Origin: Gammaproteobacteria bacterium
Lineage (GTDB): Bacteria; Pseudomonadota; Gammaproteobacteria; Pseudomonadales; GM7GCV1
Direction: 5' to 3'
DNA: 5,832 nt
Assembly (NCBI GenBank): GCA_030830945.1
Contig: JAURLY010000092.1
Coordinates: 1 to 5,832, forward strand
Made by a program: the position numbers and the translations under genes
Part shown: positions 1-5,572 of the stretch, piece by piece
How positions within the stretch are numbered: the first letter of the stretch is position 1
How the letters are laid out: every line of letters starts with the position of its first letter
The notes under the pieces: model-generated
Database searches by the model: none
Seen by the model: the letters and a program-made list of their open reading frames with translations, nothing else
What the model was told of the DNA's origin: nothing

Positions 1-2502
1 CACTTGTTTGAACATCTGATGTTCAATGGCTCGGAAAATTATCAGGGCGAATGGTTTTTGCCTATGGAAAAAGCGGGTGGTACCGATCTCAATGGAACCA
101 CCTGGTTTGATCGCACCAACTATTTCCAGACAGTTCCTGTGCCAGCTTTGGATATGGTGCTATGGATGGAATCTGATCGTATGGGGCATTTTTTTGGCGC
201 GATTACCCAGGAAGGACTGGATGAACAGCGCTCCGTGGTTCAGAACGAAAAGCGCCAGGGTGACAACAGGCCCTACGGAAAAGCGGGCTATATCCAGTTA
301 GAGGGCATGTTTCCTGAAGGTCACCCATACCGCTGGTCAACGATTGGGTCGATGGAAGATCTGAACGCCGCCACCCTTGAAGACGTTACCCACTGGTTTG
401 AAACCTATTACGGAGCCAGCAATGCTGTGCTGGTTGTTGCCGGTGATGTGAACCCCGATGAAATTTTTGAGCGGGTAAAATATTATTTCGGAGACATAGC
501 GCCGGGGCCGGCACTTAATAAGCCAGAACGCTGGATTGCCAAACGAACCGAAAGCTCTCGTGATCGCATGTATGACGAGGTCGCACAGGCAAGAATCAGC
601 AAAAGCTGGAACACTCCATCTTTTGGTGAGGAAGATGCGGTCTATCTGGAAATCGCCGCAGAAATTCTTGCTGGTAGCAAGAACAGCTTGCTCTACAAAC
701 GACTGGTTTATGAAGACCAGATCGCCAGTTCGGTCAGTGCTATGCAGTTGCCTCTGGAAATTGCCGGAATTTTTGAAGTGGAGGCATACGCCAAGCCTGG
801 TGTTCCCCTGAGTCAAATTGAAACTGCCATCAATGAAGAAATGGCTGAATTTTTGCGTAGGGGGCCGACTCGGGACCAGCTCGAAAGAGTCAAGACTTCC
901 TATTTCGCCAGCTTGATTCGCGGACTGGAAAAGGTGGGTGGTTTCCGAGGGAAAGCCCAACTATTGGCGACTTATGAAACCTATGTTGGTGATGCGTCGC
1001 TGTACAAGCGAGATCTGGAAATATTTGAAAACGCGACTGCAAATAATGTTCGTGATGCGGCTAGAAGGTGGCTTTCAAGCGGTGACCACAATCTTGAAGT
1101 CATACCGCGAGCTAAATATCAGGTGGCAGAAGAGGGCGCAGATAGAAGCCAGCTCCCTGGGCCTGGAGAAGCCCCAGAGCTGGATTTTCCTGAGATTCAG
1201 GACTACCAGCTAGAAAATGGTATTCGCGTGCTGCAAGTCCAGCGTGGTGACTTGCCAGTGGTTTCCGTTAGTTTGCAGTTCGATGCAGGTTATTCAGCAG
1301 ACCCTCAAGATCAATTGGGTGCAGCCGGACTGATGTCGGCTATGCTCGATGAGGGAACCGAAAATTACGACGCGCTGGAGTTTGCTGCGCGAGCAGAGGA
1401 GTTGGGAGCTGTCATCAGTAGCGGATCTAGCCTGGACACCAGTTCAATCGGTTTGTCTGCACTTAGCGTGAATCTTGAGGATTCACTGGAACTGCTAAAA
1501 GAAGCAATTTTGAATCCCAGTTTTGATGAAAGTGAGCTCGAGCGAGTACGCAGTAACTGGCTTGATCAAATCGCCCGTGAAAAAACCGAACCCTATAGTT
1601 TGGCGCTTCGAAACTTGCCGCCGTTACTTTATGGAGATAATCACCCTTACGGTATACCGTTTACTGGCTCCGGTACTGAAGAAAGTATCTCAGCGCTTAC
1701 AGCAGACCAGTTGCGTGCTTTTCATCGCACCTGGATTCGTCCAGATAATGCCCAAATAGTTGTCGTAGGTAACTTGTCCAGGGAAGAAATTGAGCCCCTG
1801 CTAAACAACGAGTTTGGTGATTGGGATGCCCCTGATATTGAGCGTCCTGCCAAAGAGCTGTTTCCTGTTGATCCAGTGGAAGAGACTGTTATCTATTTGA
1901 TGGATAAGCCTGGTTCGCCGCAAAGTTTGGTTATCGGTGGACACTTACTTCCACCGAACCAGGATGAAGATCGGGAAGAACTTGATATGGCGGTCCGTAT
2001 CCTCGGTGGCAATTTCAATGCGAGACTCAACATGAATTTGCGGGAAGACAAAGGCTGGGCCTATGGCGCCAGGGCTTCTGCGACCAGTGCTGTCGGCCAA
2101 CGCCCATTGATTTATTACGCCCCGGTACAGATTGATCGAACAGTGGATTCACTTAGGGAACTCATTCGGGAAACCAATGCATACATTGGTGAAACTCCAG
2201 CAAACATTGAAGAGCTGACACGAAGTAAAGATGGAATTTTAAGATCGCTACCTGGTCGTTATGAAACCAATGGTTCAGTGGCAGGAACACTGCAGGACAT
2301 TCTTATGTATGACCGCCCACTGGATTATGTTGATCGCTATCAAAACGAGCTGGAATCCATGACGCTGGAAGATGTCCAGCAGGCCGCAAATGCTTACTTG
2401 ATGCCAGGGAATACAATTTGGTTAATAGTGGGCGACCTTGATGAGATTGAGCAACCACTCCGCGAGGCCGGTATTGCCGATGTTCGTGTTATTGAAAACT
2501 AA
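1..2502 (+). CDS. M16 family zinc metallopeptidase, two-lobed (5' end outside window)
   Basis: Probable periplasmic or envelope zinc protease of the pitrilysin/M16 family, which degrades peptides inside a clamshell formed by two homologous halves. The first five codons (1-15) read HLFEH, the inverted zinc motif HxxEH. The third zinc ligand is the Glu at 247-249 in VVQNEKRQ, 78 residues after the second His, the usual spacing. The N-terminal lobe continues with typical M16 text (TDLNGTTWFDRTNYF, then VVAGDVNPDEIFE). A Pro-rich linker near 1150-1190 leads to the second lobe, which starts at LENGIRVLQVQRGDLPVV. There the metal site is lost: the stretch at the HxxEH position reads GLMSAMLDEGT. 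The second lobe keeps the conserved LREDKGWAYGA (2038-2070), so it is the usual non-catalytic partner lobe. 833 residues are visible, and roughly 80-100 upstream, probably including a signal peptide, are missing. Codon 4-6 (TTG) is not the start. Family assignment is firm; substrate is unknown. Confidence 0.95.
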   Translation, partial: HLFEHLMFNGSENYQGEWFLPMEKAGGTDLNGTTWFDRTNYFQTVPVPALDMVLWMESDRMGHFFGAITQEGLDEQRSVVQNEKRQGDNRPYGKAGYIQLEGMFPEGHPYRWSTIGSMEDLNAATLEDVTHWFETYYGASNAVLVVAGDVNPDEIFERVKYYFGDIAPGPALNKPERWIAKRTESSRDRMYDEVAQARISKSWNTPSFGEEDAVYLEIAAEILAGSKNSLLYKRLVYEDQIASSVSAMQLPLEIAGIFEVEAYAKPGVPLSQIETAINEEMAEFLRRGPTRDQLERVKTSYFASLIRGLEKVGGFRGKAQLLATYETYVGDASLYKRDLEIFENATANNVRDAARRWLSSGDHNLEVIPRAKYQVAEEGADRSQLPGPGEAPELDFPEIQDYQLENGIRVLQVQRGDLPVVSVSLQFDAGYSADPQDQLGAAGLMSAMLDEGTENYDALEFAARAEELGAVISSGSSLDTSSIGLSALSVNLEDSLELLKEAILNPSFDESELERVRSNWLDQIAREKTEPYSLALRNLPPLLYGDNHPYGIPFTGSGTEESISALTADQLRAFHRTWIRPDNAQIVVVGNLSREEIEPLLNNEFGDWDAPDIERPAKELFPVDPVEETVIYLMDKPGSPQSLVIGGHLLPPNQDEDREELDMAVRILGGNFNARLNMNLREDKGWAYGARASATSAVGQRPLIYYAPVQIDRTVDSLRELIRETNAYIGETPANIEELTRSKDGILRSLPGRYETNGSVAGTLQDILMYDRPLDYVDRYQNELESMTLEDVQQAANAYLMPGNTIWLIVGDLDEIEQPLREAGIADVRVIEN

Positions 2503-2520
2503 CAGAAATTATTAAAATTG

Positions 2521-2548
2521 AAAAAGGGAGCTGCTAGCTCCCTTTTTT
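2521..2548. terminator. Bidirectional intrinsic terminator between convergent genes
   Basis: A 12-bp perfect stem (2521-2532 pairing with 2536-2547) encloses a 3-base loop. Its core is GGGAGCT/AGCTCCC, flanked by an A run on the left and a T run on the right. Read rightward it ends in six T, 18 bases after the protease stop. Read leftward it ends in five T and an AT-rich tail. It can therefore stop transcription of both the protease and the convergent XRE gene. The XRE gene's last four codons and its stop (2534-2536) lie within the structure. Confidence 0.9.
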
Positions 2549-2914
2549 ATTAATGCGGTTATCCAGCTCAGATAAGGTGTCATCGATAAACAGCTTGGCC
2601 TCTTTCTTGTCCAGTTTTTCCAGACCGGCTGTTAATTCGCTGATCCACCCGGATTGGTATATTTTTTCTGGCTCCGCTATGCCAATAAAATTATCGGCGA
2701 GCTGCTCATAATTGGTGACATTTTTGAGCAGGGTTGAAGGCTCTATATCTAAAGCATTTGCAATAAGGATAATATCGTCTACGTTGGCTTTTCGCCGGCC
2801 CGAAAGCTTGTGGTTAACCCAGGACTGTCCTTTGCCCAGTTGGTTCGCGAGTGCTTCCTGAGTCATTCCTCGCAGTCGCATCAGTTCCCTAATATGCTTA
2901 ATCCATGGTTTCAT
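2534..2914 (-). CDS. XRE/Cro-CI-type helix-turn-helix transcriptional regulator
   Basis: Small DNA-binding regulator of 126 residues. The N-terminal Cro/CI-type HTH covers about residues 5-65: helix 2 is TQEALANQLG (18-27), the recognition helix GQSWVNHKLSG (29-39), and helices 4-5 NVDDIILIANALDI (44-57). The C-terminal half (about 66-126) is charged and probably helical, with no recognisable effector domain. It is too short for the LexA/CI-type S24 peptidase domain, so SOS-type self-cleavage is not expected. The ATG at 2914 is chosen because an in-frame TGA lies only five codons upstream (2932-2930). The Shine-Dalgarno GAAGG (2931-2927) sits a rather long 12 bases from the start. It is divergent from the unknown gene at 3079 and convergent with the protease, with which it shares the terminator. 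Autoregulation and control of the divergent gene are inferred from the layout. The HTH call is firm; the target is unknown. Confidence 0.9.
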   Translation of the reverse strand: MKPWIKHIRELMRLRGMTQEALANQLGKGQSWVNHKLSGRRKANVDDIILIANALDIEPSTLLKNVTNYEQLADNFIGIAEPEKIYQSGWISELTAGLEKLDKKEAKLFIDDTLSELDNRINKKGS

Positions 2915-2975
2915 TTGAAAATAGTACCTTCAGGGTTTAGAATTTTCTCCTCCAATATGTAATAATTTCTATTGT

Positions 2976-3038
2976 GACGTGATTAATATGTTTTAACGTC
3001 TCTGTGGCGGGAATGCCACTTTGCTTGAGAGCGCTCTC
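2976..3038. promoter_or_regulatory. Dyad-rich divergent regulatory region (candidate operators)
   Basis: The 164 bases between the XRE start (2914) and the gene at 3079 contain three inverted repeats: GACGT (2976-2980) with ACGTC (2996-3000); GTGGC-GGGAAT-GCCAC (3004-3019); and the perfect 12-bp palindrome GAGAGCGCTCTC (3027-3038). Such dyads are what a dimeric XRE protein would bind, and the spot between divergent promoters fits autoregulation. No convincing -35/-10 pair could be assigned on either strand. The sequence shows the dyads; their role is inference. Confidence 0.35.
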
Positions 3039-3062
3039 TGCAACAGTTTCAAGGTAGATAAA

Positions 3063-3070
3063 AAGGAAGG
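3063..3070 (+). promoter_or_regulatory. Ribosome binding site of the 145-residue unknown protein
   Basis: AAGGAAGG ends 8 bases before the ATG at 3079, an excellent match and spacing for a Shine-Dalgarno sequence. It is the main evidence that the otherwise unrecognised reading frame downstream is a real gene with this start. Confidence 0.7.
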
Positions 3071-3078
3071 CGTCGTTC

Positions 3079-3516
3079 ATGCCAGATTATAATGAGGCGA
3101 TTACTCCAGCCTGGAGTCCCACAGGCGATGAAAGCAGGTTTGCCGTCAGTCCGTCACGGTTTTGTTCCATTCATAAACTAAGTCCCTGTCAAAGCGGAAT
3201 TGTGCTGTATCTTTCCCGCTATCAATTTGAAAGAAATCCCTGGCTGATCGAGCAGTCAATCCTGTTGCTGGACTTAATGCTTAAGTACAGTAAAAACACA
3301 TTACCTTGTTATTGGCGATTGTTACCGAAACTTGGCCAGCCGGTATTTTTGGCTCCGCACCTCCGGGAACATAGTCTGGATGCGATTAGTGTATTGACCT
3401 ATTGCGCATTGAATGGCTTGGCAAACCGGCTCATGGTGCCAATCAACCTGATCTGTAGTTCGCCTGCGCAGGAAGATCTTGTCAGAGCCAGGGAGTTACT
3501 GCTAAACCTGCACTAA
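3079..3516 (+). CDS. Hypothetical protein, 145 residues
   Basis: I do not recognise this protein. It runs from the ATG at 3079, well placed behind AAGGAAGG, to TAA at 3514-3516. The N-terminal ~25 residues are polar and look disordered. The middle is hydrophobic and probably helical (WLIEQSILLLDLMLKY, about 55-70), followed by LPCYWRLLPKLGQPVFLAPHL (about 75-95, with a Cys at 77). The C-terminus is helical and charged (QEDLVRARELLLNL). Five cysteines (29, 37, 77, 109, 126) are scattered with no metal-binding spacing. There is no signal peptide and no clear membrane span, so it is probably cytoplasmic. It is transcribed divergently from the XRE regulator, which may control it, and converges on the membrane-protein gene 22 bases beyond its stop. 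It could be a lineage-restricted protein. Confidence in the gene is moderate because it rests on the ribosome site, length and context. Confidence 0.65.
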   Translation: MPDYNEAITPAWSPTGDESRFAVSPSRFCSIHKLSPCQSGIVLYLSRYQFERNPWLIEQSILLLDLMLKYSKNTLPCYWRLLPKLGQPVFLAPHLREHSLDAISVLTYCALNGLANRLMVPINLICSSPAQEDLVRARELLLNLH

Positions 3517-3549
3517 TCGTAGCTTGTCAGAATAAAACTCAGGTTTTTT
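3504..3549 (+). terminator. Weak candidate terminator spanning convergent 3' ends
   Basis: AAACCTG (3504-3510) can pair with CAGGTTT (3540-3546), followed by more T to 3549. The 29-base loop is unusually large and the stem is only 7 bp, so this is a weak rightward terminator candidate. It overlaps the last codons of both converging genes. Nothing better is visible in the 22-base gap. Confidence 0.25.
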
Positions 3550-3955
3550 GGCGGTGTTTTCGGTATATACGTATAAGCGCGAGTAAAGCCACGATTTCTG
3601 TCAGGGCTAACGTTGCCCAGTAGCCCGCTGAGAAGGCCTGATAAAGAGCAAAAATAGACCCGAAAAGAAAAGTCGTCAGAGCGACGCGGATCTTGTAATC
3701 AGGGGCTACCCTTGCAGCCACTAATATCATGCAGCCTGCCGCGATAGCGGGAAAAATCAGTAACAGAGCTTCCTTGATCTCAAACATATAACTCGCGTAA
3801 CAAGATTCGGAGATAAATAGCTCTTCAGGGCAAAATTGTTCGGCAATCAAGTAACTGCCAACTGCTGTAGCCAGCCAAAAATAAAAAGTAAACAAAACGG
3901 CTGGAACTAACAGCACCCAACGAATTAGTGTTGTGGTAGCTCCCTGGCTAGGCAT
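3539..3955 (-). CDS. Small integral membrane protein, four predicted helices
   Basis: Unrecognised 138-residue inner-membrane protein. Four hydrophobic segments are visible, at about residues 11-35, 62-83, 88-108 and 110-130. Positive charge after segment 2 (ARVAPDYKIR) and at the C-terminus (RIYRKHRQKT) predicts both ends in the cytoplasm. This puts the 36-61 loop in the periplasm. That loop carries two cysteines (42 and 52) that could form a disulfide. The ATG at 3955 follows the cysK stop by only 11 bases on the same strand, with no strong Shine-Dalgarno sequence. Co-transcription and translational coupling with cysK are therefore likely. The pairing hints at a role linked to sulfur or cysteine metabolism, but no transporter or enzyme signature is visible, so this is only inference. 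The membrane nature is well supported; the function is unknown. Confidence 0.8.
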   Translation of the reverse strand: MPSQGATTTLIRWVLLVPAVLFTFYFWLATAVGSYLIAEQFCPEELFISESCYASYMFEIKEALLLIFPAIAAGCMILVAARVAPDYKIRVALTTFLFGSIFALYQAFSAGYWATLALTEIVALLALIRIYRKHRQKT

Positions 3956-3966
3956 GTGGATTGCTG

Positions 3967-4932
3967 CTATTGGACAGTTTCGTTTTCAGAGAACATTCCC
4001 TCGAAAAGTGCCGTAGATAAGTAACGTTCAGAGCTGTCAGGCAAAATAGCAACGATGGTTTTACTTTCGTTGCCAGGTTGCTTTGAAACACGGTCAGCAA
4101 TAGCCATGGCAGCACCGCTTGATATGCCAGCCATAATACCTTCTTCTTTCATCAAGCGGTGAGCCCACTCCATGGCCTCTTCATTGCTGCATTGCTCTAC
4201 CTGATCCACGTAAGACAAGTTCAGATTGTTGGGGACGAAACCGGCCCCGATACCCTGAATTTTATGCGGTCCGTGAGTTGGTTCTTCGCCTTTAAGGGCG
4301 GAAGCAATTATGGTTGAAGAGGCGGGCTCTATAGCCACGGCGGTTATGGCCTTGCCTTTTTCTCCCTTGATGAACTGACATATACCGGAAAGAGTGCCGC
4401 CTGTACCCACGCCACATATCAGGATATCGATATCACCTTGGGTGTCCTCCCATATTTCCGGTCCCGTAGTTCGTCGGTGAATCTCAGGATTTGCCGGATT
4501 ATCAAATTGGCTGGGCATAAAGTATTTTTCAGGCTCAGAGCTAACGATTTCCTCTGCCTTGGAAATGGCAGCAGGAATGCCTTTGGCGCCCTCTGTCAGG
4601 ATGATATTCGCTCCCAGGGATTTCATCACCTGTCTTCTCTCGAGGCTCATGGTGTTGGGCATGGTTAAGGTAATAGGGTACCCGCGAGAAGCGGCGACAA
4701 AGCAAAGCGCGATACCGGTGTTCCCAGAAGTGGGTTCAATGATTTCCATCCCGGGTTTAAGTCTTCCGCTCTTTTCAGCGTCCCAGATCATGCTGGCGCC
4801 AATTCGGCACTTAATAGAGTTCGCTGGGTTGCGGCTTTCTATTTTTACCAAAATATTGCTACTTGAAATTCGCTGTATTTTGACCAATGGTGTGTTGCCA
4901 ATAGTCAGGCTGTTGTCGTCATAGATGGGCAT
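3967..4932 (-). CDS. cysK: Cysteine synthase A (O-acetylserine sulfhydrylase)
   Basis: Cytoplasmic pyridoxal-phosphate enzyme that makes L-cysteine from O-acetyl-L-serine and sulfide, the last step of sulfate assimilation. At 321 residues it is about the length of E. coli CysK and matches it along the whole chain: DNSLTIGNTPLV near the N-terminus, the PLP-binding lysine K41 in NSIKCRIGA, the substrate loop EPTSGNTGIA (66-75), the phosphate-binding GVGTGGT (174-180), GPHKIQGIGAGF (221-232) and GISSGAA (269-275), whose serine contacts the cofactor ring. The text favours CysK over CysM (SIKCRIGA, NPANPEIH, ILPDSSERYLST). The start is ATG at 4932 with GGAGG (4943-4939) 6 bases upstream. It is followed after 11 bases by a membrane-protein gene, probably in the same operon. 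In enterobacteria cysK is under CysB control; I could not confirm a CysB site here. No catalytic residue is missing. Confidence 0.97.
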   Translation of the reverse strand: MPIYDDNSLTIGNTPLVKIQRISSSNILVKIESRNPANSIKCRIGASMIWDAEKSGRLKPGMEIIEPTSGNTGIALCFVAASRGYPITLTMPNTMSLERRQVMKSLGANIILTEGAKGIPAAISKAEEIVSSEPEKYFMPSQFDNPANPEIHRRTTGPEIWEDTQGDIDILICGVGTGGTLSGICQFIKGEKGKAITAVAIEPASSTIIASALKGEEPTHGPHKIQGIGAGFVPNNLNLSYVDQVEQCSNEEAMEWAHRLMKEEGIMAGISSGAAMAIADRVSKQPGNESKTIVAILPDSSERYLSTALFEGMFSENETVQ

Positions 4933-4962
4933 CTATAGCCTCCAGAATTCGATTTTCGACTT

Positions 4963-4999
4963 CTATTGTGCTGCAAACAGCACGTTAACGAAACCTCCT
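4963..4999 (-). promoter_or_regulatory. cysK 5' leader: Shine-Dalgarno, mini-ORF and hairpin
   Basis: On the cysK strand a perfect AGGAGG (4999-4994) lies 10 bases before a GTG (4983-4981). That GTG opens a six-codon frame (VLFAAQ) ending in TAG at 4965-4963, 30 bases before the cysK start. The first 16 bases of this frame form the hairpin GTGCTG-TTTG-CAGCAC (4983-4968), which would hide the mini-ORF start. It contains no cysteine codon, so classical cysteine attenuation is not supported. It could be a leader peptide, an RNA control element or chance. Confidence 0.3.
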
Positions 5000-5010
5000 G
5001 TAAGTGACAG

Positions 5011-5038
5011 CCAGATTATCTCTGGATGCAATTTGCAT
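5011..5038. repeat. Two adjacent inverted repeats in the cysK divergent region
   Basis: CCAGA-TTATC-TCTGG (5011-5025) is directly abutted by ATGCAA-T-TTGCAT (5026-5038). Both are perfect dyads and lie between the cysK start and the divergent gene at 5106. They may be regulator-binding sites or RNA hairpins. The second matches no consensus I can name with confidence. Confidence 0.35.
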
Positions 5039-5051
5039 AAGGCTGCATAGG

Positions 5052-5085
5052 ATTAATACAGGTAAACTTGTAACAACAACCTGTA
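5052..5085. promoter_or_regulatory. Inverted repeat overlapping a weak candidate cysK promoter
   Basis: TACAGGT (5057-5063) and ACCTGTA (5079-5085) form a perfect 7-bp dyad with a 15-base centre, which itself holds TTGT-A-ACAA (5068-5076). On the cysK strand the centre overlaps a weak promoter candidate: TTGTTG (5079-5074), 16 bases, then ATTAAT (5057-5052) with a TG extension. A dyad over a promoter is a typical repressor layout. It also lies just upstream of the gene starting at 5106. The dyad is plain; the promoter is weak. Confidence 0.3.
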
Positions 5086-5105
5086 ATGGCTAGGAATATA
5101 TCACG

Positions 5106-5522
5106 GTGACCGGATTGAGTAGCTCCCCTAAAAAATCTCCCAAAAAGTCCCCCAGTGATGTTAATCAGTGGGCGGCAGATGCATTTTCTGCACTGGAAAA
5201 AGCGCTAATAGCATTTGAAGAAGATTATCCAACCCCTGAGCCGGAAGAACGCCTGGAAATCGTCGGTTATGCCGCTGAGCTGGCCGCTAGAGCGAGAGGT
5301 ATTACGAGCTCTACTGAAATTGATGCCGCCGATGAATATGCTGTCGATAATGTATTGGCCGATTTGGAATCAGAGGGCGACAGTGAAAAAGAGCCTGACT
5401 ATGCGATCCTTTTTTTGCTGTGCTATCTGGATGCACATGTGCATTTTGGTCTGCTTAAAGACGATCGAATAGAGCCAATTATCCAAGCCCTGATCACAGA
5501 ATATGACCTGACAATTCGTTAG
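5106..5522 (+). CDS. Hypothetical acidic protein with Lys/Ser/Pro-rich N-terminus, 138 residues
   Basis: I do not recognise this protein. The GTG at 5106 is chosen because an in-frame TAG lies at 5091-5093 and AGGA (5092-5095) sits 10 bases upstream; TTG at 5115 is the only close alternative. Residues 8-16 are the tandem PKKSPKKSP, a basic, flexible tail. From about residue 19 the protein is strongly acidic and mostly helical (WAADAFSALEKALIAFEEDY, then ERLEIVGYAAELAARARG). A hydrophobic segment lies near 99-108 (YAILFLLCYL), followed by DAHVHFGLLKDD. That segment is too short and isolated to be a clear membrane span and is more likely the core of a helical fold. There is no signal peptide, so the protein is probably cytoplasmic. 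It is divergent from cysK across 173 bases and 50 bases ahead of the HprK-like fragment. The basic tail on an acidic body suggests binding to nucleic acid or another protein, which is inference only. Confidence 0.75.
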   Translation: MTGLSSSPKKSPKKSPSDVNQWAADAFSALEKALIAFEEDYPTPEPEERLEIVGYAAELAARARGITSSTEIDAADEYAVDNVLADLESEGDSEKEPDYAILFLLCYLDAHVHFGLLKDDRIEPIIQALITEYDLTIR

Positions 5523-5572
5523 TTTATTGCCTTGGTTTATCGCAATGAGATCCATGAAAGTCGTTTTGCCTT

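Noticed and set aside
4..6. TTG as a start codon of the protease
   Set aside because: The codon before it is the first His of HLFEH, an essential zinc ligand, so the gene must begin upstream of the window.
337..960. 207-residue open frame on the minus strand inside the protease gene
   Set aside because: It is antisense to well-conserved M16 coding sequence, has no recognisable domain, and its composition fits a shadow of the plus-strand codons.
2952..2958. Strong GGAGGAG-like ribosome site on the minus strand upstream of the XRE gene
   Set aside because: No start codon follows at a usable distance, and an in-frame TGA at 2932-2930 prevents a longer XRE protein starting there.
2972..2995. 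Possible CRP-like site or -35 box at TTGTGACGTGAT
   Set aside because: Only one half-site (TGTGA) is present, and no -10 element occurs at the right spacing.
4559..4924. 121-residue plus-strand frame opposite cysK
   Set aside because: It lies wholly within the conserved cysK gene on the other strand and shows no family signature.
5526..5546. ATTGC/GCAAT inverted repeat after the 138-residue gene
   Set aside because: The stem is 5 bp, the loop 11 bases and no T run follows, so it is not a credible terminator.
5370..5555. 61-residue minus-strand frame opposite the acidic unknown protein
   Set aside because: Antisense to the better supported gene, low-complexity in character and without a recognised motif.
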